In this document: positions 6,146 through 7,135 of the stretch, one piece after another | How the letters are laid out: the number at the start of each line of letters is the position of its first letter | Numbering within the stretch: the first letter of the stretch is position 1 | Source: Thermodesulfovibrio sp. | GTDB lineage: Bacteria; Nitrospirota; Thermodesulfovibrionia; Thermodesulfovibrionales; JdFR-85 | Assembly: GCA_027050975.1 (NCBI GenBank) | Contig: JALUAR010000011.1 | Span: 1 to 7,135 of the forward strand | Length of the DNA stretch: 7,135 bases | Direction: 5' to 3' | Notes under the pieces: model-generated | The model's database searches: none | Told to the model about the DNA's origin: nothing | Seen by the model: the letters and a program-made list of their open reading frames with translations, nothing else | Program-made: the position numbers and the translations under genes

Positions 6146-7084
6146 ATGACCACAAAACTACCAGGTCTAATAGTATCGCTCACAATTGCTTTTGCAGCCT
6201 CTGTATTGTCTTACATACATCCTTCACTCGAGGCTCTTGCAATATCGATACTGCTGGGAATGCTTCTTTCGAATATTCTGAGGGACAGGGATATACTTGC
6301 CTCCGGGATAGACATTTCAATAAAAATATTTCTTCCCCTTGGTATCGCACTTTACGGATCGCAGTTGACTGTTAAGGAGTTGCATTTTACTGATGCTCTT
6401 TACGTACTTTTGACGTTTATCTCTGTCTTTACCCTGGTATTCCTGATGTCACGCGGCTTTGGTCTGAAAAAAAATACTTCCGTACTGCTCGCAACAGGTA
6501 TGTCAGTATGTGGGGCTTCGGCAATAGCCATTGTCTCCTCCCTTATAAAAGCAGAAAAAGAGGAAACATCAATTTCACTTATTGTGGTAACGGTCTCAGG
6601 ACTTGTCGGACTGGTCTTCTATCCGTTGATTGCGGATTTTCTGAATCTTACAATTAAAGAGTTTGCCTTTCTCAGTGGCACTACATTACCAATGCTTGGC
6701 CAGGTAAAGGTTACAGCAATGACCTTTGGTGAGGAATGCCTCTCGCTGGCACTGAGGTATAAACTTTTGAGAATGTCCTTTCTTATTTTTGTTGTAACCG
6801 TTGCTGTTCTGCTGGCTCGAACAGAGAAAAAAAGGATCTATGTGCCGTGGTTTGTTGTGGCTTTCATCGGGCTTGCGGTTGTTGTGAATCTTCTCAAAAA
6901 TAATACCCTGCCCAGGGTTTTAGAGCCATTTAGCAGGTTTTTTCTCTCAACTGCGCTTGCAGCGATAGGGCTGTCTGTTGATTTCGACGCAATTACCGAG
7001 AAGGGGTTTGCGCCTCTGTTTGCGGTATTTTTTGCCTCTATTATCCTGGTTACACTCTTCTATATTATATTTACTGTGGTATAA
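6146..7084 (+). CDS. yeiH: YeiH/UPF0324-family putative sulfate exporter-like membrane protein
   Basis: This integral membrane protein of 312 residues (E. coli YeiH is about 349) resembles the UPF0324/YeiH family (Cons_hypoth698), often labelled putative sulfate exporter, although transport is not proven for most members. About nine or ten hydrophobic segments are visible across its length. Family-like motifs are PLGIALYGSQLT (64-75), ATGMSVCGASAIA (116-128), GLVFYP (155-160), the KLLRM helix (206-210) and LAAIGLSVDF (271-280). The segment around TLPMLGQVKVTA (180-191) lies where many family members have a SIHEVAQV-like sequence; the His-Glu pair is absent here. ATG 6146 is the first start after an in-frame stop at 6119-6121, yet there is no good Shine-Dalgarno, so translation may be weak or coupled to fdhE. 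The 33-base gap to fdhE has no strong terminator, which suggests co-transcription. A link to formate metabolism is not established. Confidence 0.75.
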   Translation: MTTKLPGLIVSLTIAFAASVLSYIHPSLEALAISILLGMLLSNILRDRDILASGIDISIKIFLPLGIALYGSQLTVKELHFTDALYVLLTFISVFTLVFLMSRGFGLKKNTSVLLATGMSVCGASAIAIVSSLIKAEKEETSISLIVVTVSGLVGLVFYPLIADFLNLTIKEFAFLSGTTLPMLGQVKVTAMTFGEECLSLALRYKLLRMSFLIFVVTVAVLLARTEKKRIYVPWFVVAFIGLAVVVNLLKNNTLPRVLEPFSRFFLSTALAAIGLSVDFDAITEKGFAPLFAVFFASIILVTLFYIIFTVV

Positions 7085-7135
7085 TAACATTATAATTATA
7101 TTTTTATTGAAAAATGTTCAAGACAAGGCTTATAT

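Noticed and set aside
6130..6375. 81-codon + strand frame at the start of the YeiH-like gene
   Set aside because: It is out of frame with the conserved membrane protein and looks like a shadow.
7086..7118. Hairpin AACATT/AATGTT after the YeiH-like gene as a terminator
   Set aside because: A six-base AT-rich stem with a 21-base loop is too weak to call, and the window ends soon after.
1..7135. CRISPR arrays, tRNA or rRNA genes, toxin-antitoxin or phage modules
   Set aside because: No repeated spacers, cloverleaf-like sequence, rRNA sequence or matching proteins were seen anywhere in the window.

Overview
The window carries a complete membrane-bound, selenocysteine-containing formate dehydrogenase operon of the FdnGHI (formate dehydrogenase-N/O) type. 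It is followed by the accessory gene fdhE and a YeiH/UPF0324-family membrane protein. All recognised genes lie on the + strand. The source is a bacterium that decodes UGA as selenocysteine and probably respires or oxidises formate anaerobically. A Desulfobacterota or Nitrospirota-like organism would fit, but no 16S or other marker is present, so the lineage is an impression and not a result.

Layout. Positions 1-402 are an AT-rich leader with no convincing gene, though it holds a perfect but orphan Shine-Dalgarno sequence at 300-307. Positions 403-3492 encode the catalytic alpha subunit, read through an in-frame TGA at 958-960 that is the selenocysteine codon. A strong hairpin directly after it is the likely SECIS element. 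Positions 3505-4314 encode the four-cluster iron-sulfur beta subunit with a C-terminal membrane anchor. Positions 4314-4928 encode the four-helix cytochrome b gamma subunit. A terminator-like hairpin follows at 4934-4955. Positions 4956-5365 hold no clear intact gene but several relic-like items: a lipoprotein signal sequence that ends right after its lipobox, two inverted repeats and a 24-codon micro-ORF. Positions 5366-6112 are fdhE, and 6146-7084 are the YeiH-like gene, which probably shares a transcript with fdhE.

How it works together. The alpha subunit has a twin-arginine signal and would oxidise formate outside the cytoplasmic membrane at a Mo/W-bis-MGD-Sec site. Electrons would pass through one [4Fe-4S] cluster in alpha, four in beta and two b hemes in gamma to the quinone pool. 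FdhE is the cytoplasmic maturation factor for this enzyme class. The YeiH-like protein has no known link to formate metabolism. The selenocysteine genes (selA, selB, selC, selD) and fdhD are not here and must lie elsewhere. The one point that automated annotation is likely to get wrong is the split of the alpha subunit at its UGA codon. I found no convincing new multi-gene system. The least explained DNA is the gamma-fdhE spacer.
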